From Sarcocystis neurona (Eukaryota > Apicomplexa > Conoidasida > Eucoccidiorida > Sarcocystidae), in contig KL647291.1 in NCBI GenBank assembly GCA_000727475.1, forward strand, positions 382,457-446,456: a stretch of DNA of 64,000 bases, in the 5' to 3' direction. A model generated the notes under the pieces. That model saw only the letters and a program-made list of their open reading frames with translations. It had not been told where the DNA came from and ran no database searches. The position numbers and the translations under genes are program-made. Shown here piece by piece: positions 23,774-33,879 of this stretch. How positions within the stretch are numbered: position 1 is the stretch's first letter; each line of letters starts with the position of its first letter.

Positions 23774-24737
23774 CAGCCGAAACGCAGGGAAGGGGAAGAG
23801 GCGTAGGTCAATTTGCTTCTGCAGAAAGCAGCAGCAGCAAAGCAGGACACTCCACTCCGCTGCCAAAGCACCTCCTGCCTCTCCAACAGCAACCGCAGCA
23901 GAGCGCGCAGCAGCAGCAGCAGAACCTGCAGCAGCAGCACCCACGGGAGTCGCAGAACGAGCCGCAGCAGCAGAATCCGCGGCAGCAGCAGAACCAGCGG
24001 CAACAGCAGAAAGACCGGCAGGAGCAGGAGAAGAAATGTTCGCGATACGCCGCAGACGCTATCGAGCTAAAGCAATGCAACTATTACTCACCTGCATGTC
24101 GTTCACGTCCTGACCTCGTGCGCAGGAGCGTGATCACTACCGACAGCAGCAGCAAGCCCTCCTCTTCCTTCTTCTCGAGCGAAAGCAGCAGGAGCAGCCA
24201 GGACAGCAGTAGCAACGGCAGCTTTGACAGCCGCGGGAATGGCACAACCGAGGCCAGCAGCAAGTACAGAGAGAGAGGGCACACAAGCAGCACCGACGGA
24301 GAAGCCGCTTCCGTCTCACCTAACGCAGGTGATTCTTCAGCAGGCGCCAGGTCCCATTCTGAAGTTGGCATTGCCTATGCTTCTCCTGCTCCTGCTGCTG
24401 CGGCGTCTCCTGTCAACTTCTCGGCTGCCAGTTCTTCTCCTGATGCTCTCTCTTCCCCTCCTGCTGCTGCTGTTCCTTCCTCTACGCCACCTTCTGCTGC
24501 TGCTGTTGTAAAGCCTCATCCTCCTTCTGCTGGTGCCGCCACTGCTTCTCCGTCCCGCGCTGATGCCCTTTCTTTCTACCCTGCTCTGCTGCGACCTGCA
24601 ATTAGCGAAGCAGGACTGCTGCGCTTGTACGATAGCAAAGGGAAAGTCGCGCCGCTGCTGCTGGTGCCCCTGGGCCTAGGCGGACGCTGCGCTGTTGCAG
24701 CAGGCAAGTGGTCTGCATGCGACCACCTCTGCAGAAG
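23774..24737 (+). CDS. Exon ending one TSP1 module and starting another
   Basis: The exon starts in phase 1 after CACCCACAG and ends at a GTAAAC donor (24738) in phase 2. After a Gln/Ser/Arg tract it has KKCSRYAADAIELKQC followed by NYYSPAC, a clear TSP1 end whose partner (GKWEDWSPCSSSC) lies in the exon at 18703. A second low-complexity block of Ser, Ala and Pro (about 24130-24600) is followed by GRCAVAAGKWSACDHLC, the start of the next module, cut after its second cysteine. As at 20761, the intron falls just after the CxxxC step in phase 2, so this intron position is conserved between modules. Confidence 0.7.
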
Positions 24738-26603
24738 GTAAACTGCCCTCCGCAGAGGGAAAAAGAGGGAGACAGACAGGGAAAGAAAAGCAGCAACGCA
24801 TGCAATTGCAAAGACGGGGAGGCCGAACAGATAGGGGAAGAAGGAAAGTGAAGAAATAGCTAGATCAAAAGTATACACACAACATTTTTTGACGCGCATA
24901 TCGCAGTCCCACCCAGCGAATAAGTACGTTCCGTGCGTCCGTATAGGATATATATGTATATATCTTTGTATACAGCTACGTAAAATTTTTGACGCCTCTA
25001 GCGGACTCCCACGCCAACAAGGTGGTATCTGTCATATCCGCTTATATATACGTATAGAGACATAGATATCTGTATAAAAAGTATACACATGCATACATAT
25101 GTACATAAATATCTACGTATGAGAGAATACTGCGGAGACCGTCACAGAGGTGTCCTCGCAGAAACCCTTCGAAGAAAGAGTTGTCCACTTCGTGAGGAAG
25201 ACAGCTAATGTAAGTCTTTCTTCCCTAGCGGCGCACTCAGAAAAAAGGAATTTCCTCAAATTTTGACTCACTTCAACGTAAGTGTTGGTGACGCGTTGAA
25301 GGTCGGGTTGCGGTTCAGAAGTCCGCGGCGACTTTTATCAAGAAACTCTTCCTCGTAGAGAGTCCTGAGAGTCGGCTTCTACTATTCGACGCATCGAGCG
25401 GCAAGACGCTGCTGCTGCAGCTGCTCAACCTCCTTCTCCCCCACTGAAAGTTCCCGCGGCTCTCTTCCGTTCTTCGACTCCTCTCTGCGTGCACCGGCAG
25501 CTGCCCAGGCTCTCTATCTACATATATGCATCTATAAACTTGTAGGTATGTGTGGGTCTCCTTGTACGCACGTATACACGTATACGTAACTCTCTCTTTC
25601 TCTTTCGATCCTTCTGTCTGTCTCACGTAGATCCTGGTGAGGCGAGAACGACGGCCCACGCGCGTGGAAATTCTTTCTGTGCCACAGCACCTGCTTATGT
25701 AGTCGCTTCTCTCTGCCTTCACCACCAGTGCTACGCATGCCATACAAAGAGAACACGTATGATACAGACTTCTAGCTTTCTCCTTCCTCCTCTCTCTGTT
25801 TTTCTCTTTCTCTCTCTGCCCCCCGCACGCGTACGTTTAGATTAAAACGGGACGTAGAATATGCCCACCCAGGGATCCACACACTGCACCCGCTCCACGA
25901 GAAGGTTGTCCTCCGGCTTAAAGAGCATAGCAACTGCTTGTTTTGTCACCTTCTTATCCGCACAACGCTACCCCACCGGTGACGCCGACGATAGAGCCTG
26001 GCTCTTCTCGCGCCCTGCCGTGGCGTGCGCAGAGAACGGGGAGACAGGCAGACAGCCGTACGCGCATAAAAGTTTATGTCTACACCAGAATAGGCGTGCA
26101 GCGGCTGCTGAGTGTGTGCTAACTATATCTATATTTATACATATATACGTGTCTGTGTATGTGTATGTGTACGCATCTACTACCGCCCCTTACATATAAA
26201 TATATATATATATATGTGTTTGCATATGCTTCTTATATATATACATATATATGTCTGTATCTGTGTGTGTGTGCTTCCAATTTTCATCACACATATGTAT
26301 GCACTCCATTAGGGAAGTAGAAAGGCGACTTTTCCAAGCAAATGTTTTGGGTGTGGGTTTTTGACTGGGCAGCCGCATGCCGTATCTTCTTAATTATGGC
26401 ACATTTGCCTTCAAGGCGTTCCCAAACTGTACTGCAGTGTCGACACACGGTCAAACTGCAGTGTACGGGGATCTCCGCATTTCCTGACGAGAGACACGTC
26501 TTCCGTTTTAGCTGACGGTACAGCAGCAGGGACACATGTGGTTACTGTCGCTGCTTCTGTTCCTGCTTCAGCTTTCGTTTTTTTTCGCTGAAGCCGCTTA
26601 CAG
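24738..26603 (+). repeat. Intron with an imperfect ~100-bp tandem repeat
   Basis: Two related copies near 24870-24960 and 24965-25065 share ATTTTTTGACGC, a CAGTCCCAC/GACTCCCAC step and a TATATA end. TA blocks occur at 25050-25110 and 26120-26270. The 3' end is T-rich (TTCGTTTTTTTTCGCTG) and leads to CGCTTACAG. One candidate micro-exon is listed separately. Confidence 0.5.
25302..25354 (+). CDS. Possible 53-base exon bridging two TSP1 exons
   Basis: It is the only short frame I found that enters in phase 2 (from 24737) and leaves in phase 1 (as 26604 requires): acceptor GTTGAAG, donor GTAGAG. It reads SGCGSEVRGDFYQETLP. The acceptor lacks a good pyrimidine tract. Support is phase compatibility only. 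Confidence 0.33.
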
Positions 26604-28584
26604 CTGAGGCTGCCGCCACAGGCGCATGCAGCAGGCAGCGTCCCCTTCTGGCACGTGAGCGTCGCCTGTGCTCCTTTGATAAAGTGTCGGCTGCGGCAGT
26701 AGCAGACTTCAGCTGCCTTCGTAGCACCAGACTCGCTTACCCAGAGGAACATCTGGTGCAGCAACAGGAAGATCCAGAGGGTTGTCCCTGTGTTGAGCCT
26801 CCCGTCGTTTCTGCGGACGTGGCTCTATCCGTCCTGCTGCCGCGGACGGTGGACGTCTCAGACTTCTGCAACAGCAGCGGCACAAGCAGACGCGATACAG
26901 GCGACACCAGCAGCAGCAACAACAGCCACGTGCCCAGCACCGGCGGCTTCGACCACAGCAGTACCAAGCACGGGGACAGTAGCGGCAGCAATCTCAGTCG
27001 CGCCAGCAGTGAAGCGCACCATCACGTGGCCACTAGCAGCAGCAGCAGCGGCTCGCACGACAAAAATGGGAATGACTCCTTTGAGGCAGGGGGGAGGCGC
27101 AGCAGCAGTGGACGAAAGAGCGGACAGGCGGGTCGAAGCAACGCAGCTGGTGTCGACTGTCTCGGTTTTGTAGGGAAGTCGTTTTACGCGGCTCTGATAA
27201 AGCAGCTCTCGACTGCGCTGGAGGTTCCTCGCGAGATTTTGGTGATAGAGCAGCTGAGGCAGGCAGCAGCAGCCGCAGCGGTTGGGGCAGAAGCCGTGCC
27301 CAAGAACGCGTTCTTCTCGACAGCTGCAGGAGGTCTTTTACCCAAGAAGCGGAATGATCTTTTTTCACAAAATGAAGCCAAACAACAGCAACAGCAGCGG
27401 GAGGAGCAGCAAGAGCATCACGAGCAGGAGCACCACCAGCAGGAGCATCACGAGCAGGAGCAGGGAGGAGAACTGCAGCAAGACAGGGGACACGGGAAGA
27501 CGAGACAGCAGCAGCAAAAGCAGGAGAAGGCGAGGGGAAACTTCCAAGATGGGAAAGAGGGAGGAGAGCAGCAAGTGCTGCAGGAGAAGGCACAAAAGGA
27601 AAGTGAAGGCGTCGACGCCGCAAGGGCGCATCAGCAGCAGAAGGAAGTTGACGAAGCAGTGCAGCAGCGGGGGCAGCAGAAAAAGCAGAGCCTTGACGGG
27701 AGAAGGCCGCAACAAATCCAGGAACCCGAACGGCTCGATATGGAAACGTTTTTCGGTCAGGCGGAAAGTAGTGAGGGGACGAGCCGTAGCGGCAGCAGCA
27801 ACAGCAGCAGGAGAAGCGACAGTCGCAGCGACAGCGACAAGCAGGACAGCAGCAGCGAGAAGAACAGCAGCAGTCCCAAGACGTGGAATGGGAAGAACGA
27901 CACCAGCGAGAAGCCGAATAGCAGTCGCAGCGATTCGTACAGCGGCAGGAACAGCATAGACGAGGAGACAGTCAAGCAGCAGGAACAGCAGCACTTTCAG
28001 CAGGAGGTAAATAACTCTGGAAATGCCTCGAGACGGATGCCTGCTGTCGAGAAGAACGTACGACAGCAAGCAGGACGCACAGAGGAGGGACGACGGGACA
28101 GCCAGCCCGGAGCTGCGGCAGGACCTGATCGCAAACTGGTGCTGCTGGTGCTGCGCTTAAGACTGCTGCTGCAGGACGCAGCTAGCGACTCCACCAACAG
28201 CGGGGCAAAGAAGATGAACCGACACCAGCGGCAGCATGAAACTGCAGCCGCACCAGAAGTCCGAATCCTACTGGCCGAAGACGCTGCCACGCCTGTTGAG
28301 AAGAGAGGGACGGGTGAAGCAGGCGCACCAGAGATACCGAAAAACAGAGGGAGTATCAGACCTGAACGGGCTGTTGCTTTTCAAGATGGAGAGAAAGAGA
28401 ATGAACTGCAGCTGCAGAGCGAGGAGCCGACTGAGGTCACCGAAGAAAGGGCGGAAGCAGCTACAGCAGCAGCCGCTCCCGGCGGAGCAGCCGCCCGCAA
28501 AGTCATGGCCGTCGACTGGAAGAGAGGCCGTCGCGCCGCAGACTTCTTGGATCAACTTGAGGCACTGCAAGGCAGAGCGTTCTG
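26604..28584 (+). CDS. Exon completing the last TSP1 module, then a long Gln/Ser/Glu-rich stalk
   Basis: A strong acceptor (T-run, then CGCTTACAG) opens the exon in phase 1. It reads TGACSRQRPLLARERRLC, later FSCLRS, then PEGCPCVEP, which supply the third to sixth cysteines of the module begun at 24.7 kb. The remaining ~550 residues are low complexity: Ser/Asn/Gly runs, then Gln/Glu/His, with an ordered patch near 27160-27260 (SFYAALIKQLSTALEVPREI). The GTGAGC donor at 28585 leaves phase 2. The stalk would hold the TSP1 modules away from the membrane anchor in the next exon. Confidence 0.8.
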
Positions 28585-29264
28585 GTGAGCAGGAGACGGC
28601 AGGGGCAACAGCAGACGTAGCGCACTGGAGGAGATTCACCAGCAACAACACATGATGCAGCAACACAAGGCGCAGCGACACAGGCGGTAGGTCCGGCACC
28701 GCATCGCCGGCACAAGGCTGCTGCGCTGAAGAAGAAGGAGGAGAACGAGTAGCACGAGTAGCAAAACGCACAGCCTCGGCAGCTGCAGGAGATGGGAACG
28801 GTATACGCAGTCAACACGGGGCGAGGAAGCAGCAGGAAACGAACAATACGGGGAGGGAGTGAGTTAGCTGGAGAGCAAAGAGAAGGAGTACAGAGAGGCG
28901 CACTGGAGTTGGTGCTGCAGCTGCTAGCCTTCCAGTGTTTTGCCGGCGGCTTCTTACGCGTGATCCTCACAGCGAGGTGGGCAGAAAAAACTTGTGCATG
29001 GACCCCTCCCCTGTTCTGTCGCGTTGGGCGAGAGTGCGTAGTTTTACGCATATACGTCAGTGTAAGGAGTAGTGATTTACGGATAGATACATGGAAAAAG
29101 GCAGAGGAAAAGGTTACTTGTCGTGACCAATATTCAAATTTCATCTAAAACGTGTCTGGGGGCTACAAAAATTAGGAAGCAATTGGAGGGAAGGTCTAAT
29201 ACACATACTGTCTTTCCTGTTGACTTCCTTTTGCCTGTGTCACTGTGTTGAATCTTATCTACAG

Positions 29265-30855
29265 GCTGCCACAGGCTCCGTCGAGATTTCACGTGCAAAT
29301 ACTGAGCGTTAAAGATCGCACGCGTAACCCAGCTGTGGCTTCTTATAATCCAGCAGTGGCTGCTGATGTTTCACACCCGTTGCTTCTGCCTGTCTCACTG
29401 CTGCGCCAACTTGACGAGCCGACAGCTGCTTTGTGGAGTGACCTGCTGCACGAGCAGCAAGAGAGCGTCACTACTGGTACAACAGAAGACTTATCTTACG
29501 CACGTGTCGCTCCGGATCCTTTTGGGCGACCAGCAGGAGACGGTGACCAAACAACACAGGAGGCCGGCGCGGACACTGGGGCCCCTCCGGGTGGTGGTAT
29601 GCATGTGTTAGACCCCCACTTGTTCGACGTGTCGCCATGGATCTTCTTCCTGACACTCCTTTCCACCTGCTGCGTGACGCTTTTGTTTGTCGTGCTGCTC
29701 TGGGTGCTCTGCAGGGAGCGACAGCGCTTAATAGATAAGCACCAGCAGTTGTTGCAAATGCACCAGCTACACATGCGCACAACAAGTGCGCTTCCGTCCT
29801 CGACAGTACCACAAGCTGCAGATGAGGATGCGACAACCATAGGCAAGAGTGCGTGGACAGGATCGAATCCTACCGTCGGAATTAGAGGAACGCAGTGGGT
29901 GTGGAGCAGCAGGAAAGCTCCACAGAAGCAAACACGGACAGAAGGGTGTACGGTAGCAGACCTTCACCCAGGTATAGGACCACCGCTGACACGAAAAAAA
30001 GGGCGCATATCTTTCCCCTTCAAAACAGTTGGCATACACGCCAAGAACGACAGTGTGTGCTCCGTTACAGAACCGCGTAAAACATTCCACGTATCAGCTG
30101 CTCCTGCTGCTTTACCTGTGGTTGCTGCTCCGTCGCATTACGTCGCCGTTGAGCCGACTCTCATGGGGAAATCGACCTACGATATATCGCCTGCACGCAG
30201 CGTTGTGTTGTCTCCAAACCGACACATGCCCCCGGCAGCAGCAGCTACGCTTCGGCCTTGCTGCGCTGCTGCTGCTAGTGTCGCTGCTGCTGCAGAAGGT
30301 GATTCGCTTCCGTTAGCTCAAGCAGGCAGTAACTGCGGCGCAGCTGCAGAGAGCACCGGCTCCTCTGTCGTAGAGGATATTGGAGAGCAATTCGAGCTGC
30401 CAAGTTGCAGCAGCTGTCAGAGCCTCGGTGAACCTGTTTCTGGCCCGGCAACAACAGCAGCAGGTCACCAAGACCCGTATGGACGCGCTGCTGCTGCCGT
30501 TCACGCAGCAGGAACCGTAGTACTGGCTAGTGATGTGGAGTGTGACACGCAAGAGACAGAACAGGCCGCAATGGCAGCAGCGGTAGCGGCGGCCACTGCA
30601 GCTATGAATCGGCATCACAGCACAGATGGACAGTGGCACAGAAAAAGCACTGAAGACGAGATCAGCAGCTGGCAAACACCCGCCTCCTCCTCCACCCGAG
30701 CTGGGCAATCCTCGTTCCTCAACAATTTTCGACTGAGGCGCTCCACGGGCTCGTACACACGCTTCGACGCTAGAGAAGTCACAGAAAATCTCACAGACGT
30801 CGGAGTCCTCGATGGAGAAGTGGACGAAAAATTCCATAAGAGAGACGCAAGCTGA
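29265..30855 (+). CDS. Last exon: membrane anchor and ~380-residue cytoplasmic tail
   Basis: Acceptor TTGAATCTTATCTACAG, phase 2 start; the joined codon with 28584 is TGG (Trp). About 120 residues of ectodomain precede a single hydrophobic helix (WIFFLTLLSTCCVTLLFVVL and four more residues, about 29638-29710) that ends at RERQR, a stop-transfer signal. This gives a type I topology if a signal peptide exists upstream; none was identified. The tail is long, mixed, and Ala/Ser-rich in places, ending at TGA 30853-30855. Unlike TRAP-family adhesins it lacks a terminal acidic stretch with a near-terminal Trp. The helix also lacks the small-residue (Ala-Gly) site usual for rhomboid cleavage. It may therefore not be shed or coupled to the glideosome in the standard way (inference). 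Confidence 0.8.
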
Positions 30856-33800
30856 TGTCCGACGAAGGGAAACAGTTAGCTACGGCAGACCGGGAAGCTT
30901 CTAACGAACGGAAGCAGACATACCGCAGAGCACAGAAGGAAATGCTTTCAAAAGAGTGCACAGTACGCGGCAACGCTGACGCTTGTAAAGGCGGCCGAAT
31001 GCGGCAAGAGCACGAAACAGAAACACAGAAGGGAAAGCTCTCGGGAGCTAGTCAAAAAAAGAACAGGTGTACCTTAACAGCAACTTGTATGGAATTAGAG
31101 TGCAGGCAGCAGCGCTATCAGAGGAGGCGTAGACGACTGACGGAGCAAGAACAGCCACCAGAAACCTGGCGAGAAGACAACCACAGAGAAAAAGGACGAG
31201 AGCAAACTCGAGAACAAAAGAAGTGCACGCGGGGGACTATCTTGGGGGTGGAAAGAGCTGAAGAGACGTACGTAGAGCAACGGTGTTTGCTCACGGTGAA
31301 GGCCTCACACCATCACGGTCCCGGGGGGAAGACGACAAGCGAGAATTAGGCTTGCTGTAGCACCAGATACCCTCGCCGTCGGCTGTACGTACACAAGCGT
31401 AGACGCCTTGACTGCGTAGTCGTAGAGGTGGTAAATGTGTGTTGCAGCACCCACACACAGTTCGCACAAATGGCTTGTGGCAAGGCTATTGTTGATACGG
31501 CGGCACTCTGCCGATGATTCTGACAAAAGGACATGGGGATCGTGGACCTGAAACTTACAGAAGCTTACATGGGTAACATAGGGTGATAGATGGTACGCGC
31601 AACAGTGCTTTGAAGCGGTAGCGTGCACATTGTACTGAAAGCATAGACTTTGTAATAGTGAGAACGGTGATACACAGGTAAATAGGTGTAAACATGGAGA
31701 GATAAGAACCAGGTGCAGCATCGTAAAACCGTCAACTTTGGGTTACATTAATAATGGCTCTGCTTTGGAAGCAAGGTGTCACACAAGAAACACGGCAAGA
31801 TGTCGGGAAGACGAAATGGTAGTAAGAAGCACGGATTTTCGAAGAAAAGGACAGCCTCCCACAGTGTCACAGATACCCAAACACATATGACAACGGACAT
31901 CATAAAATGCCAGATGCTAATGTCGTGGGGAGTGACTGTGGATCCCTTCGAGTTTCCATTGCTCATTCCCTCGCAGAACCCTGTTTTTGCGTGTATCTGT
32001 GAGACAAATAGAGACACTTGTGTCACAAATGACAGTTCCTGCAACGTGCAGCCTGACGGAACAAAATTTACAGGTACCTATCTGTCTGTTTCATCTTCTT
32101 CGCTCAGCACACTCGAGCAATAGTGAGGGGTCTCTCGAATCCCGCCTTTCTCTGTACCAGATTGTGCTCATACTTTTAAATTCGCGAGGACCCGCAACAG
32201 GGGGCACCTCGGCAGGAGGGGCTGCGTCTGTGGCATGAAAATGGGTAACTCGGCGGTTCCCGAGACTGGACGGAGACCTTAACGTACAACGAAGACAGCG
32301 AGGGTGCCAGAGCTGCGGTACAATCCCACATACCCAAACGGAGAGGAGGCTGTGTCATGTCGCTGGCAACAGAAACAAGGAGTTTATTTCCTCACAATAA
32401 TGACACTCGATTAGGAAGCCTTGCACTGCTGGTGTGAATGGGAACTAAAGTGGCTGTAATTCTGCAAAGCTAATGCGCGAAATAGCTAACTCTGAAGAGT
32501 TGGGTCCAAACTGCGATTGAGAAATATCTTTCCACAACTGAAAAATGACTGTAGCTCATTTATTTATTCGAGGCGTAGGGAATAGAGCATATGGAATATA
32601 CGTGTGTCCCCAGAGCCTGCCCAGTCAAGCGCGTCTTCGCCTACACGTAATGGTGACGTTATACACTAGTGAAGCTCGACAGTGGGCACCACGTCTAGAG
32701 CGGTATGATATAATCTTTCTAACGCGGGCAGTCCTTTAAGTCTTTTCTTATCCTTTTCAGCCGAGTAAACGCATACACTCGCGTACAATGGAGATGTGCA
32801 ACCGCAGCTCGTGGTTGTCACAACAAATAACGTTACAGGAACACACCAGATGGTCATTTCGATACAAAGGCTCGCCGAGGCCCTCCTGTTTGCAGGACTT
32901 GTAGGCAGTCTGTATGTCAGCAATGACGCACATCTACAAAATGAATCAGGAATCAAAGAACACGGGTTTTGCAAAGAAAAAAGCGCGAACCCTACGTACG
33001 GAGGGTTTCCACGACTTTCTGAAACCATCTCACTCAAACAGGCTCCCACAAAGATATAACTGAGTCCATGTTCACAAGCATTAAAACAGCACATCCACCT
33101 TCACCCAGGCTGTGCAATCCAGTTAAACACATTTGTGGATTGTTTGACTCTCTTACCGTGTTCCTTATCTTCGGCGTGAGAGAAGGAAAATACACGAAAG
33201 CCTGTATGAAGAGTGTGAGCTGAAAAACTGTGACTTCGTCGTGTCTTCGCACGTAGTCGAAGTCGCCCTCGCAAAAGCAGAGGCTTCAGGGAGACGAGCG
33301 CGTACGCGCGCATTAACGTACGTGCACACCACACAATTGCGTCACGGATCTGCGTCACGCCTTCCCCCACGCCGGCAGGTAAAAACACTAACACAGCCAC
33401 CCGCGGACACTTCCACGTGCGTGGACGCGTAGTCGGCACACAGGGCATTCAAAAAAAGTATCTGCACCCACACGCACGAGCAGCCCCACTTTCATGCACG
33501 CCTATACGTATGTACGTACAGACGTCAATAGTCTCACCAACCAACTTTCTGACACCGACGCAAAAACTGTTTGCACTCTGTCTCTTCACTTCCACCGTGG
33601 CGCACGCACACAAAGCATCCCTTACACGTCTCCTCTCACCTATATACATTCACAAACGTACACGCATGTGTGAGTGAGTGTAGGTACGGACGTGAAAAGG
33701 ACTGCATTTCTGGGCGTCCATCCAGCTCCACCCATAACGTCCACCCTGCCACCACCCATGCATTCCCATACACCGTTGAGGCACGTCGACGCGTGCGTCC

Positions 33801-33879
33801 AAGCAAATTCTCGCGCTCACCCACACAGGGAGCAGGTTATCAGTGTGTCATACGCGGCTGAAAGCCTGCCATTAAAAAA
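30856..33879. other. Intergenic region with no recognised gene
   Basis: About 3 kb of repeat-poor sequence between the 3' end of the TSP1 gene (+) and the 3' end of the nicotinamidase gene (-), so the two genes converge. A 164-codon frame starts at 30855, overlapping the upstream TGA, and is Lys/Arg/Glu/Gln-rich; it is most likely 3' UTR. Other frames up to 140 codons occur on both strands without domains or splice logic. The segments at about 31830-31860 and 32955-32985 share an 'ACGG(A/G)TTTT..AAAGAAAA' phrase. No polyadenylation signal was identified with confidence. Confidence 0.5.

Larger units (their letters stand above)
906..30855 (+). other. Span of a multi-exon thrombospondin type 1 (TSP1) transmembrane protein gene
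   Basis: Open segments between 0.9 and 30.9 kb on the + strand carry TSP1 signatures in the expected order. They include W-rich starts (CYGEWSRWGLC, GKWEDWSPCSSSC, GKWSACDHLC) and cysteine-rich ends (VELCGRDDCENC, KQCNYYSPAC, PEGCPC). The last exon adds one membrane helix and a long tail. Splice phases agree across the 3' half: 14586-15422 (1 to 1), 18703-20761 (1 to 2), 21066-21148 (2 to 1), 23774-24737 (1 to 2), 25302-25354 (2 to 1), 26604-28584 (1 to 2), 29265-30855 (2 to stop). I count pieces of six or seven TSP1 modules. In apicomplexans, TSP1 proteins with one membrane span are typically micronemal adhesins used in gliding and invasion; Toxoplasma MIC14/MIC15-like proteins are a possible comparison, but I cannot establish orthology. 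The 5' end is not fixed: the gene may begin before the window, and the pieces before 14.5 kb could belong to a separate gene. Confidence 0.7.

Noticed and set aside
25300..25444. A plus frame reading SSGKTLLLQLL, resembling an ATPase P-loop
   Set aside because: It lacks the full GxxGxGK motif and the other ATPase motifs, and it lies in a CTG-rich intron.
30855..31349. A 164-codon frame overlapping the TSP1 stop codon by one base
   Set aside because: It is highly charged, has no domain, and lies where a 3' UTR is expected. Eukaryotic translation would not normally restart there.
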